From Verrucomicrobia bacterium UBA1412 (GTDB taxonomy: Bacteria; Verrucomicrobiota; Verrucomicrobiia; Limisphaerales; UBA1412): a stretch of 9,985 bases of DNA. The DNA lies in assembly GCA_002305615.1 (NCBI GenBank), contig DBPU01000033.1, positions 1 through 9,985 of the forward strand. Reading direction: 5' to 3'. Below the pieces are notes generated by a model. It worked only from the letters and a program-made list of their open reading frames with translations. It ran no database searches and was not told the DNA's origin. This document shows, in pieces, positions 1 through 7,420 of the stretch (the first letter of the stretch is position 1; every line of letters begins with the position of its first letter). The translations under genes were made by a program, and so were the position numbers.

Positions 1-2147
1 ATTCGAGAGAGCTCATGAATACCTTCGATAAGATCGATAAGGAGGTTATTGTGATCTTCCATGCTTGGGATGACAAAGATGTTTCGTCTTCGGAAATAAT
101 GAGGGCCGCTCAGGATCATACCGATTACCTTGCGAGAAAACAAATTCCCGCTTTTGCGATGAGATATGCCTACCTGCAAAGTGCAATTCTTGGCGGAAGC
201 ATGGTCCTGCCAACCATTGTGGGGGAGGATGCCGCTACCCGTGTAAGAGCGATGCTGAGCGGCGAAAATGAGGGTTCTGAATTTACCCCCCTGCCGACCA
301 AAGTTGTCCTTAATTGGAACTGGCTCGTAAAAGACGGAGCTTCGCTTTCGGGCGTTCCACCCGGAGCGATTCTTCTCAATCAGCCGCCTGGCTTCTTCCG
401 CATCTATAAGATTCAGATCATCACCACGGTCTGCGCCGTCTTCGTCATTCTCTCGATCCTGCTTCTGATTGCTACCAACCGCAACCGCAAACATCGGCAC
501 CAAGCTCAGAGGTATGCCGAACAGCTGAACCTGACCTTGAAATCCATCGCAGACGCGGTCATTGTCACCGACCATCTTCTTTCTATCACCATCATCAACC
601 CGGTTGCGGAAAATCTTCTCGAATGCAGTGAAGGCAGCGCCGTGGGAAAACCGATCGATTCGGTGCTCAAGCTCTACAACTCCGTAACGCGATCTCCGTT
701 GGATATCAACTCTCTTCTCAAGCAGACTCTGACCAAGGGTCTCTCCATTCCTCAATCCCAGCAATCCCATTTATGCTCGAGCGAGGGCAGAGAGTATAAC
801 ATCTCCTACAATGTCTCTCCTATCCGGGACAGTTGGGGAAAGATTTTCGGCGCTGTGATGGTGCTTCGGGATGTCACCCGGGAATATGAACAGCGGGTGC
901 AACTTGAAAAAGTTTCCAGGGAAGCTCGTGAGGCGGAGAGGGCCATGGGCAACTTCCTCTCCACGATGAGCCACGAAATCCGGACGCCTCTCAATGCACT
1001 AATCGGTTTCACGGAGCTCCTGCAGGACCGCTCTATCAATACGGAAGATGCGCGCGAATATCTCTCCGCAATTCACCTCTCCAGCAAATCGCTGATGTTG
1101 TTGATCAATGACATCCTGGACCTTTCCAAGCTCGAGGCAGGCCAAATGATGATTCACCCGATTCAGGTGCGGGTTTCGACGCTTTTCAAGGAAGTCGGAG
1201 CCATCTTCCATCAGAAGGCTAAAGAAAAGAATCTGAAGCTTTCGTTTGAATGTCCCCCGGATATGCCCGTTCTCTGGCTTGATACAATTCGGCTCCGGCA
1301 AATCATTCTGAACCTGGTCAGTAACGCCCTCAAATTTACTCACGAAGGAGGCGTTTACGTCAAGGCAGACTTCTCCGGAAAGCCCGGCCAAAAGGGAACC
1401 TTCACCCTGAGCGTTCGTGATACCGGCTGCGGCATCTCCGAAGAATATAAAAAGAAGATGTTCATACCCTTCTCTCAACAGCACTCTGAACATCAAACAC
1501 AGGAACAGATCCCCGGCACCGGTCTGGGTTTAAGCATTTCGCGCAAGCTGGCTCAGGCGATGAATGGCCATATGGAGTTAGAAAGCCAGGAAAGCAAGGG
1601 AAGTACCTTTACCGTCATACTCGAAGCAGTGGATAGCGAAGCCATTTCTTCGAAAGAGAAAGTGTGGGATAAAGACAGCCCGACCCCTGTCGTGGATATT
1701 TCGCTCCTCTCCAGTGAGGTGCTTCTGGTGGATGATCAGGTGCTGAACCTGAAAGTTCTGGACCGCATGATGAGGCGCGAAGGTTTCTCCCCGATCTCGG
1801 TGACATCCGGTGAAGAGGCCATTAAAGTGGTCAAAAGTCAAAAAATCGATTTGATCTTCAGCGATCTCAAAATGCCGGGCATGGACGGGGATAGATTGGC
1901 TCAGGAAATACGCGAACTGCCCGGAGGCGACCGGATAAAAATCTTCATCGTCACGGCTGATGTCTACGTTGACGACAACTATAATCTGGAGAAGGTTGAC
2001 GGCATCCTGACCAAGCCGGTCACGCACGATAAACTCAGTAAACTGTTGAGAATCCTCAGCAGGAACAAGCGGCAGAACGGCGGAAAATTCGTCAATGAGC
2101 TCGGCGGCAATCCGATCGTGGTAGACCAGATGATCGAAGATATTTAA
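1..2147 (+). CDS. Hybrid sensor histidine kinase with ABC-type periplasmic binding domain (5'-partial)
   Basis: The reading frame is open to the left edge, so the first in-window ATG (position 15) is very probably internal. Residue numbers below count from that ATG. Residues 1-130 resemble the C-terminal half of an ABC_sub_bind periplasmic substrate-binding protein, including a PPGAILLNQPPGFF stretch typical of this sensor class just before the membrane. A transmembrane helix (about 134-154) is followed by a basic stop-transfer segment and a PAS domain (about 170-290). The HisKA domain has the SHEIRTPLN H-box (phospho-acceptor His320), and the HATPase_c domain has Asn437 (N-box), DTGCGIS at 469 (G1) and GTGLGLS (G2). 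A C-terminal receiver domain has the acidic pair Asp573/574, phospho-acceptor Asp617 in SDLKMPGMDG, Thr647 and Lys667. It should bind a small ligand outside the membrane and relay phosphate from His to its own Asp. The ligand and the output partner are unknown. No HPt domain or partner regulator is seen here. Confidence 0.93.
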   Translation, partial: SRELMNTFDKIDKEVIVIFHAWDDKDVSSSEIMRAAQDHTDYLARKQIPAFAMRYAYLQSAILGGSMVLPTIVGEDAATRVRAMLSGENEGSEFTPLPTKVVLNWNWLVKDGASLSGVPPGAILLNQPPGFFRIYKIQIITTVCAVFVILSILLLIATNRNRKHRHQAQRYAEQLNLTLKSIADAVIVTDHLLSITIINPVAENLLECSEGSAVGKPIDSVLKLYNSVTRSPLDINSLLKQTLTKGLSIPQSQQSHLCSSEGREYNISYNVSPIRDSWGKIFGAVMVLRDVTREYEQRVQLEKVSREAREAERAMGNFLSTMSHEIRTPLNALIGFTELLQDRSINTEDAREYLSAIHLSSKSLMLLINDILDLSKLEAGQMMIHPIQVRVSTLFKEVGAIFHQKAKEKNLKLSFECPPDMPVLWLDTIRLRQIILNLVSNALKFTHEGGVYVKADFSGKPGQKGTFTLSVRDTGCGISEEYKKKMFIPFSQQHSEHQTQEQIPGTGLGLSISRKLAQAMNGHMELESQESKGSTFTVILEAVDSEAISSKEKVWDKDSPTPVVDISLLSSEVLLVDDQVLNLKVLDRMMRREGFSPISVTSGEEAIKVVKSQKIDLIFSDLKMPGMDGDRLAQEIRELPGGDRIKIFIVTADVYVDDNYNLEKVDGILTKPVTHDKLSKLLRILSRNKRQNGGKFVNELGGNPIVVDQMIEDI

Positions 2148-2153
2148 GCGTGC

Positions 2154-2190
2154 CTGCTCTTTTCAGGAATTCATTGAAGCAAGAGAGCAG
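2154..2190. other. Imperfect hairpin downstream of the kinase gene
   Basis: A 7-bp inverted repeat (CTGCTCT at 2154-2160, AGAGCAG at 2184-2190) encloses a second 4-bp pairing (TTCA/TGAA). It starts a few bases after the kinase stop codon. There is no T-tract on either side, so it is a poor intrinsic terminator. It may be an RNA 3'-end stabilising hairpin or chance. The rest of the spacer to 2347 is AT-rich and shows no convincing promoter. Confidence 0.3.
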
Positions 2191-2347
2191 AAATGTTACA
2201 AGAGTCCTGCGGCGGTTGCCGGGAAATACGGGCAATGAATCCAGAAATAGACAGGGATAATTTCAATATTTTGTTTTCTGAAATGGGGAAGCTCTCGAGT
2301 AGAGTTTCTTTCTTTTTTGGACCTTGCCGCCGGAGCTGACCAGGACC

Positions 2348-3211
2348 ATGACCACCCCCATTGCCGATTCCATCCCCGAGAGCCTGCCTTCCAAAGAAGA
2401 GCTTCACCCTGCCACCGGCAGATTTCCCCGGCCCGGTTACTACCGCTTCAAAATGGTCATCGCCTTTGACGGCAGCCGCTATGCCGGCTGGCAATTCCAG
2501 CTATCGGGTCTGGCCGTGCAGCAGTGCGTCGAGGAGGCTCTGAAAAAACTCTTTCCCGGCTCTCTGGGCGTCCATGGATGCAGCCGCACCGATGCGGGAG
2601 TCCATGCTCTGGCGCTGGTCGCTCATGCAGACGTTCCCAAAAAAGAATTCCGCATCCCGCACCAGAAACTCACTCTGGCCCTGAATGCGCATCTGCCCGA
2701 AGATATCCGCATCCAGCAGGTCTTGCGCTGCCCACAGAATTTCCACGCTCAGTACCACACAACGGCCAAGGAATACCGCTACCAGGTATGGAACCACGCC
2801 GGGATGAACCCGCTCCTTCAAAACCGGGTCTGGCATGTACCCCGGAAGCTCGACCTGGCGGCAATGCGCCGGGCAGCAAAATTTCTGGAAGGACGCCAGG
2901 ATTTCCGCTCCTTTGCCTGTGTTCACGATCAATGGATTGATAACACGGTGCGCACGATCCTCTGCTGCCGCATTGAGCGCAGGGGCCACCATCTGACCTT
3001 TGTCATCCGCGGCGACGGATTCCTCTACAAAATGTGCCGCAGCATCGTGGGGACTCTGGTGCAGGTCGGCCTGGGGCGGTTTACGCCCGAGGCAGTCCAA
3101 TCAATGCTCCGGGAAAAGAACCGCGAATCGGCCGGGATGTCCGCGCCGGCACACGGCCTGACCCTCTGGAAGGTCTGGTACGGGAATGAAAAAACGCGCC
3201 GGGCCGATTAA
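2348..3211 (+). CDS. truA: tRNA pseudouridine synthase A (TruA)
   Basis: TruA isomerises uridines 38-40 in the anticodon arm of many tRNAs to pseudouridine. The family motifs are clear: FDGSRYAGWQ near the start of the catalytic fold, GCSRTDAGVHA with the catalytic Asp (residue 82 from this start), KEYRYQVWN, and FLYKMCRSIVGTLVQVG near the end. I chose the ATG at 2348, which gives 287 aa. The frame stays open to a TTG at 2324, but that has no ribosome binding site. GGAG lies about 12 bases before the chosen ATG, so the start is not strongly supported either. About 35 residues precede the conserved core, longer than usual for TruA (about 245-270 aa), and an internal ATG at 2453 would leave almost only the core. 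The final codons and stop lie inside a terminator hairpin serving the convergent minus-strand genes. Confidence 0.95.
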   Translation: MTTPIADSIPESLPSKEELHPATGRFPRPGYYRFKMVIAFDGSRYAGWQFQLSGLAVQQCVEEALKKLFPGSLGVHGCSRTDAGVHALALVAHADVPKKEFRIPHQKLTLALNAHLPEDIRIQQVLRCPQNFHAQYHTTAKEYRYQVWNHAGMNPLLQNRVWHVPRKLDLAAMRRAAKFLEGRQDFRSFACVHDQWIDNTVRTILCCRIERRGHHLTFVIRGDGFLYKMCRSIVGTLVQVGLGRFTPEAVQSMLREKNRESAGMSAPAHGLTLWKVWYGNEKTRRAD

Positions 3212-3227
3212 CCGTCCAGCGCGCTTT
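3189..3227 (-). terminator. Rho-independent terminator of the mrp-sufT unit, overlapping the end of truA
   Basis: On the minus strand, AAAGCGCGC and the later GGCGCG segment pair to form a CGCGC/GCGCG core. The stem extends inward by a U-G wobble and two G-C pairs and runs directly into TTTTTT (3194-3189). It lies about 30 bases past the sufT stop. The left arm is formed by the last codons of truA, and the truA stop (3209-3211) sits in the loop. On the plus strand the same hairpin is followed after about 7 bases by a T7 run (3235-3241), so it may also stop truA transcripts. Confidence 0.75.
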
Positions 3228-3255
3228 GAAAGGATTTTTTTCTGTCTGTTTGGGC

Positions 3256-3618
3256 CTAATCTATACCCAGGCGTTTGCGGGCCTCTTCACTCATCATGCT
3301 CTGATGCCAGGGCGGATCCCATACGATCTCCACGTTGGCCTCTTCAACGCCGGGCAGAGCCAGGATGCGATTCTGCGCATCGCCGGCAATGCTGGGCCCC
3401 ATGACGCATCCGGGCATGGTCAGCGTCATCTTCACAAAAACGCTTTTGCCTTCTATCCGGATATCGTAAACCAGCCCCAGGTCAACAATGCTGACCGGGA
3501 GCTCCGGGTCGAACACCATCCGGAGAGTCTCCCACACATCCGCTTCGCTTATAGCGGCCGAGCTTTTTTGGAGCTCATTGGCCTCCTCCGGAGAAGGTAC
3601 TGATTTATCCTCGTTCAT
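3256..3618 (-). CDS. sufT: DUF59/MIP18-family iron-sulfur assembly factor (SufT/PaaD-like)
   Basis: This 120-aa cytoplasmic protein is a single DUF59 (MIP18) domain preceded by about 25 polar residues. Visible family features are DPELPVSIVDLGLVYDI (37-53), TMPGC with the conserved Cys71, a GPSIAGD turn, LPGV, and the C-terminal WDPPW segment with the MSEEARKRLGI tail. Family members help mature or transfer Fe-S clusters, and the Cys is thought to be functional. Its ATG overlaps the TGA of mrp by 4 bp (ATGA), implying translational coupling. Because Mrp itself begins with a DUF59-like domain, the two adjacent genes carry this fold in both stand-alone and fused form. The exact client is unknown. 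The symbol is given by similarity and could equally be a PaaD-like name. Confidence 0.88.
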   Translation of the reverse strand: MNEDKSVPSPEEANELQKSSAAISEADVWETLRMVFDPELPVSIVDLGLVYDIRIEGKSVFVKMTLTMPGCVMGPSIAGDAQNRILALPGVEEANVEIVWDPPWHQSMMSEEARKRLGID

Positions 3619-4676
3619 TTATTTTGAAACTTATTGAGTTTGGCGATCATCGCCTCGGCGATCCGCCCTATCGCAAGGGCAGCATCCGATTCGGGAGCGG
3701 AAACCACAATCGGCACGCCTCGATCTCCACCTTCGCGAATATTGACGTAAAGAGGAAGCTCCCCCAGAAACGGGTATCCGCGCCGCTCAGCCTCACCGCG
3801 TCCGCCGCCCGTGCCGAAAATAGGAATACACTGTCCCTCGGGCGTCACGAAGCCGCTCATATTCTCCACGATTCCCAAGATGGGAACCTTGACCTGTTCG
3901 AGCATCGCGATACCTCTGCGAACCACTCCGACCGATGCCTCCTGAGGCGTCGTGACGACAATGCCGCCGCTGAGCGGCACCGTCTGGCAGAGTGAGAGCT
4001 GCGCATCTCCGGTACCCGGCGGCAAATCCACCAGGAGGAAATCGAGCTCACCCCAGACCACGTACATGAGGAATTGCTGGATGGCTTTCATGATCAGAGG
4101 CCCACGCCAGATGACCGGGGCGCCATCCTCGGCCAGGAAGCCGATACTCATCAGCTTGACGCCATGGCGCTCGGGCGGGACCAACATCTCGTCATCGGTC
4201 ACTTCCGGTTGGCCCTGAACGCCCATCATGAGCGGGATGCTGGGACCATAGATATCGCAATCCAGAAGACCGACCCTGTATCCTTTTTGCGCAAGGACAC
4301 AAGCCAGGTTAGCCGCCAGGGTCGATTTACCCACGCCGCCCTTGCCGCTGGCAATGGCGATTACGTTTTTCACCCCGGGGATATTGCTCTGCTGGGCGAA
4401 GGGGTCGGTGACGGTCGGCCCGGCATCACGGGTACCCGAAGGAGTCGTGACGAGAACCCGCACCGGTTTGCCGGTCAGTTCGCTCACCACCCGCTCCACG
4501 CCGTTACGCAGAGAGGTGATCACCTCTTCCTTATCGGTCGTGAGCTGGAGTTCGATTTCGGTTCCCTCTTCCGTAGAGCGGATATCCTTGACGATGTTGA
4601 AGGAGACGATACTCCGGGAGTAACCCGGGTAGCGTATCTCCTCCAACGCCTTTTTGATCTCTTCAGAGCTCGCCAT
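3615..4676 (-). CDS. mrp: Mrp/ApbC/NBP35-family iron-sulfur cluster carrier ATPase
   Basis: The 353-aa cytoplasmic P-loop ATPase has an N-terminal DUF59-like domain (about 1-80) and a linker, followed by the deviant Walker A motif GKGGVGKST (111-119). DCDIYGPS (140-147), VDLPPGTGD (216-224) and VENMSGF (270-276) are hallmarks of the Mrp family. These proteins bind and deliver Fe-S clusters. The paired CxxC that usually follows VENMS is absent: the segment reads VTPEGQC, leaving one Cys (283) before IFGTGGG. The start is supported by AAGGA five bases before the ATG. The gene begins 40 bp after the alkaline phosphatase stop on the same strand, so readthrough from that promoter is plausible, and it is coupled to sufT by a 4-bp overlap. 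Family assignment is firm; the Fe-S carrier role is inferred from the family and the neighbour. Confidence 0.94.
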   Translation of the reverse strand: MASSEEIKKALEEIRYPGYSRSIVSFNIVKDIRSTEEGTEIELQLTTDKEEVITSLRNGVERVVSELTGKPVRVLVTTPSGTRDAGPTVTDPFAQQSNIPGVKNVIAIASGKGGVGKSTLAANLACVLAQKGYRVGLLDCDIYGPSIPLMMGVQGQPEVTDDEMLVPPERHGVKLMSIGFLAEDGAPVIWRGPLIMKAIQQFLMYVVWGELDFLLVDLPPGTGDAQLSLCQTVPLSGGIVVTTPQEASVGVVRRGIAMLEQVKVPILGIVENMSGFVTPEGQCIPIFGTGGGRGEAERRGYPFLGELPLYVNIREGGDRGVPIVVSAPESDAALAIGRIAEAMIAKLNKFQNK

Positions 4677-4716
4677 CTAAATCCTTTTTTTGTTGCGGCC
4701 TCGAAAGGCTTTTCCC

Positions 4717-6189
4717 TTATGCAATCTGGGTATCCAGCCAGTGAGCGCTCATGGAAACAGGCGCCGCCTGTGCCGTTTTACCCGTCCACTGCTTGTTGCG
4801 GAAATTAAGCCCCGCAAAATCCACGTAGTGATCAAAAATATCGGTGTTGCGGATGAGGCCTTTGAAGCGCTCGGATCCGGGGCCCTTGGCCACCAGCGCC
4901 ACGAAATCGGCAGAGTGATTGCCCGAACCCCAGCTGATCCCGAAGTGGTTAGCCAGTGTCATGCCCAGCTGGCCTGTATAGCCGTTGATGGGGTCATAAA
5001 TTTCCGTGTGGCGTTCATCGCGAACCAGCAGGAGCCAGTTGGCCTGTTCAGCCGTGAGCTTGATCTCGTAGTTCTTCTCGATATAAGCCTGAACCTGCGG
5101 GGCCTTGGTGCACTTCTTCAAATCGCCGGTGAGTCTTTCAAAAGAGCCCTTGGCTTTCTGGACCTTGGCCAGGAGCGCCGGAGTGTCACCGTAGTTCGAG
5201 CCCATTCCGTTGAGGCTCGGACCGCCGCAGCCGTGATCGGCCGTCACCACAATCAGGGTCTCGGGATGAGCCTTCTGGTAATCCAAAGCCGTCTGAATCG
5301 CATCGTCAAAAGCCAGGTGATCATAGATCGCGCCCGGTGCATCGGAGGAATGGCAGGCATGGTCCACGCGGCCGCCCTCGACCTGGAGGATGAAGCGGTC
5401 ATTCGAACCAAGCATCTCCAGCGCCTTAGCCGTCATTTCGGCCAGGGTCGGAACCGTCGCCTGAAGCGATTTGTGGTTCAGCCAGTCAATCGTCATCGGC
5501 AGGTGACCGCCGGCGAAGAGGCCCAGCACTTTTTTGCCGGTATCCACCTTCTTGAGATCGTCCGACGTTTTCGCAATCTGGTATCCGAAACGGCGATACT
5601 CTTCGAGCATGTTATCCTTGTAGATATTTTGACCGCCGCCCAGGAGCACGTCGATTTCCAGCGTGCGATAATAATTTGCAATCGCAGTGGTGTCGCCTCT
5701 GCTTTCGCAGGCTGAACCAAAGCCCGCCGGAGTGGCGTGCGTGATTTCAGTCGTCGTCACCAGACCGCGCTTCCAATGTGGTTCGCGCAGGAGTTCGTAA
5801 AGGGGTTTAAGGAGCGTTTTATCGGGCAGGCAGTTGACCGCACCGTTATTGACTCGGCAGCCGGAGCCCCATGCAGAAGAGGAAGCGGAGCTGTCGGTCA
5901 CGCACGAACTGAGAGAGGCCACGTCCATCAATCCGGTATGAGCATTCTCATCCTTGCTCATCGCCAGCCAGCAAAGACCGCGGCCGCGAACCGTTCGGGA
6001 AAAAATATCAGAAATGGTCACCATGGAAGGGCTGGTCCCATCCGAAACAAAATGAATAATCTTGAGAGGTTTGCCGTCATTGCCACCCGCACTCTGAGCT
6101 TTGGACTGAGTGGCAATATAAGGCGTCGCCAATGCGCCTGCCGCTACGCCGGCGGCAGCTTTAATGAAATTACGTCTGCTATAACTCAT
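4717..6189 (-). CDS. phoA: Tat-exported alkaline phosphatase (PhoA superfamily)
   Basis: This predicted periplasmic phosphomonoesterase has 490 aa. The N-terminus carries a Tat signal, SRRNFIKAA, followed by a hydrophobic Ala-rich stretch and a likely cleavage near SKAQS (29-33). Active-site residues can be matched to E. coli PhoA: Asp50 (metal), Ser100 in VTDSSAS (nucleophile), His151/Thr153 in THATPAG (third-metal site), Arg164 (phosphate binding), Glu271 in VEGGRVDHACH, Asp276 and His280, Asp318-His319 in TADHG, and His425 in SGNHS. The full catalytic set is therefore present. There are eight cysteines, three of them beside active-site motifs (161, 279, 321). No strong ribosome binding site precedes the ATG, but the Tat motif fixes the N-terminus closely. 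It has its own promoter candidate upstream (6257-6285). The symbol reflects the family; a PhoB/PhoK-type name is possible. Confidence 0.92.
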   Translation of the reverse strand: MSYSRRNFIKAAAGVAAGALATPYIATQSKAQSAGGNDGKPLKIIHFVSDGTSPSMVTISDIFSRTVRGRGLCWLAMSKDENAHTGLMDVASLSSCVTDSSASSSAWGSGCRVNNGAVNCLPDKTLLKPLYELLREPHWKRGLVTTTEITHATPAGFGSACESRGDTTAIANYYRTLEIDVLLGGGQNIYKDNMLEEYRRFGYQIAKTSDDLKKVDTGKKVLGLFAGGHLPMTIDWLNHKSLQATVPTLAEMTAKALEMLGSNDRFILQVEGGRVDHACHSSDAPGAIYDHLAFDDAIQTALDYQKAHPETLIVVTADHGCGGPSLNGMGSNYGDTPALLAKVQKAKGSFERLTGDLKKCTKAPQVQAYIEKNYEIKLTAEQANWLLLVRDERHTEIYDPINGYTGQLGMTLANHFGISWGSGNHSADFVALVAKGPGSERFKGLIRNTDIFDHYVDFAGLNFRNKQWTGKTAQAAPVSMSAHWLDTQIA

Positions 6190-6204
6190 GCAGGCAATAG
6201 TTTA

Positions 6205-6225
6205 GTCCTACCTATCCAATAGGAC
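6205..6225 (-). promoter_or_regulatory. Alternative hairpins in the phosphatase mRNA leader
   Basis: A perfect 6-bp inverted repeat (plus-strand GTCCTA 6205-6210, TAGGAC 6220-6225) contains a second perfect repeat (CCTAT 6211-6215, ATAGG 6219-6223). The two pairings share bases 6220-6223, so only one can form at a time. They lie 16 bases before the start codon, inside the predicted leader. They could be a protein-binding palindrome or a small RNA switch; no function is established. Confidence 0.3.
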
Positions 6226-6254
6226 AATCCCTAAATCCTAAACACCCAGTCCGC

Positions 6255-6284
6255 TGAAAATAAATTAAAACACTTTTATTTTCA
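6255..6284. repeat. Perfect 10-bp inverted repeat spanning the phosphatase promoter
   Basis: TGAAAATAAA (6255-6264) and TTTATTTTCA (6275-6284) are exact reverse complements separated by 10 bp. The arms coincide with the -10 and -35 hexamers. A related AAAACAC half-site occurs in the loop (6267-6273) and again beside the promoter as a perfect 7-bp palindrome with 3-base loop (GTGTTTT 6292-6298, AAAACAC 6302-6308). The arrangement suits repressor or activator binding, though AT-rich sequence makes chance symmetry easier. Confidence 0.45.
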
Positions 6285-6285
6285 A
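6257..6285 (-). promoter_or_regulatory. Sigma-70-like promoter of the alkaline phosphatase gene
   Basis: On the minus strand TTGAAA (6285-6280; 5/6 to the consensus -35) is followed after exactly 17 bp by TATTTT (6262-6257; 4/6 to the -10). The predicted start of transcription near 6250 gives a leader of about 60 bases. It lies in an AT-rich 142-bp spacer, as expected for a promoter. No E. coli-type Pho box was recognised. Confidence 0.5.
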
Positions 6286-6310
6286 CGGGTTGTGTTTTTA
6301 TAAAACACTC

Positions 6311-6349
6311 AAAAACCGGAATATTTTTTTGCTATTTGGTCTCCGGTTC
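6311..6349 (-). terminator. Candidate terminator at the end of the GH43 gene
   Basis: On the minus strand AACCGGA (6348-6342) pairs with TCCGGTT (6320-6314), which runs into a T5 tract. The 21-base loop contains the stop codon (6334-6332) and an A7 run. The stem has enough G-C pairs, but the loop is long and the T-tract partly belongs to the stem, so efficiency may be moderate. Confidence 0.4.
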
Positions 6350-7420
6350 CAGCTTGAATTTTTCAAGCAGTTTCTCGTATTCCTTGAGCGAAATGGGAAT
6401 CATGCTGCCATGGCGCACCTCCGGCGGAAGGCTGTATTTATCCCAATCCGGACGCTGGTACCCTGCAACCTGGAACCAGGGGCCCTCCAAGCGCTCAGCC
6501 ACCGAAAGCCCGTAAGAGACCCCGGGGTACTGCTCATAGTAGAGATACCACGCTTTGCCGTTGGGCGAAGGAATCAGAGTGGGAGCCTCGCGAAAACTGG
6601 GAGTGAGCGGCTCGCTGAGATTCTCGTAAGGTCCGGTCAGCGCCGAAGAACGGGCAATGCGGATGGTTTTCCCCGTGGGCCAATCCAGCGTCGGATAGCG
6701 CTCATCTTTCAAGATGGCGAAGTAGGTATCCCCCACCTTGCGGATAATGGTGTCGATGGTCGCGATTTCCGGCCAGCCGAAGATTTTCCGAGGCGGCTCG
6801 GAGAAGGTTTTCAGGTCTTTACTCAAGGCGTAAATCGTCCGCTGCCCGGCCCAGTACGGTTCGGGTAGATCGGTTTTGCCCAGGTCATGAGTCGTATGCC
6901 AGGTGAGGAGATACTGGCGGCTCTCGGCGTCAAAGAAAAGCTTGGGCGCACCGATCCGCTTCATCACGCGGGGATAATCGGGGATCGTCTCCAGGTTCGG
7001 CGAGTAGTCGCTGTATTTCTCCCAGCGGATCAGATCCTCCGAAACCCAGAAATTGATATCGGGTTGGTCATCGCCCCGGTTACCGACCAGGTAATAGCGT
7101 CCGTCATGACCCCGGCAAATATCCGCATGGCCGCGGTAATTCTCAAAAACCCGTTTTCCGCCATTGAGTTGCTTCCAATGCAGGCCATCCCGACTGACGC
7201 TGTAATAGAGCCGCCCATAATCGGCATCCGTCATGTGGGCAAAGAGATAGGCTTCGTGGACGGCTTTCTCTCCGGGCTTGACCTGCCCCGGAGGCTCAGG
7301 CATCTGGGCGCGCATCCCCACTGCCGTGAAAAGGAGTAGAAGAGCGGCCACGATTCTGAGAGTCCATGCGGGCAACAGCCTAAAGCAAAAACGGTTCCTT
7401 AAAATTTCATTGCATTTCAT
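6332..7420 (-). CDS. Secreted GH43-like glycosidase (five-bladed beta-propeller)
   Basis: The 362-aa protein has a signal peptide: a basic N-terminus, a hydrophobic core at about 21-35 and probable cleavage at MRA-Q (38/39). The body has repeating blades with motifs such as YYSVSRDGLHW, FWVSEDLIRWEKYS and LSKDLKTFSEP, the usual sugar-hydrolase propeller signature. The GH43 acidic triad can be placed tentatively: Asp100 in GHADICRG (the family's RDP position), Asp223 in TIDTII, and Glu278 in REAPTLI. GH43 enzymes cleave arabinosyl, xylosyl or related linkages, but the substrate cannot be read here, and HAD replaces the more usual RDP. AAGGAG lies 10 bases before the ATG, which overlaps the cupin stop by 4 bp (ATGA). 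A non-catalytic propeller or a related glycosidase family is possible. Confidence 0.75.
   Translation of the reverse strand: MKCNEILRNRFCFRLLPAWTLRIVAALLLLFTAVGMRAQMPEPPGQVKPGEKAVHEAYLFAHMTDADYGRLYYSVSRDGLHWKQLNGGKRVFENYRGHADICRGHDGRYYLVGNRGDDQPDINFWVSEDLIRWEKYSDYSPNLETIPDYPRVMKRIGAPKLFFDAESRQYLLTWHTTHDLGKTDLPEPYWAGQRTIYALSKDLKTFSEPPRKIFGWPEIATIDTIIRKVGDTYFAILKDERYPTLDWPTGKTIRIARSSALTGPYENLSEPLTPSFREAPTLIPSPNGKAWYLYYEQYPGVSYGLSVAERLEGPWFQVAGYQRPDWDKYSLPPEVRHGSMIPISLKEYEKLLEKFKLEPETK

Noticed and set aside
999..2027. Minus-strand open frames opposite the kinase
   Set aside because: They are antisense to well-conserved HisKA, HATPase and receiver motifs, with no start context or family features.
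2324..2347. Upstream TTG start for truA
   Set aside because: It has no ribosome binding site and adds residues not expected in TruA; the ATG at 2348 is simpler.
4698..4713. GCCT-CGAA-AGGC hairpin followed by TTTT between the phosphatase and mrp
   Set aside because: The stem is only 4 bp, and the T-tract is on the plus strand where no gene ends; on the minus strand there is no T-tract.
4690..5715. Long plus-strand open frame (341 codons) opposite the phosphatase
   Set aside because: It lies wholly antisense to a gene with an intact catalytic set, and its translation shows no recognisable family motifs.
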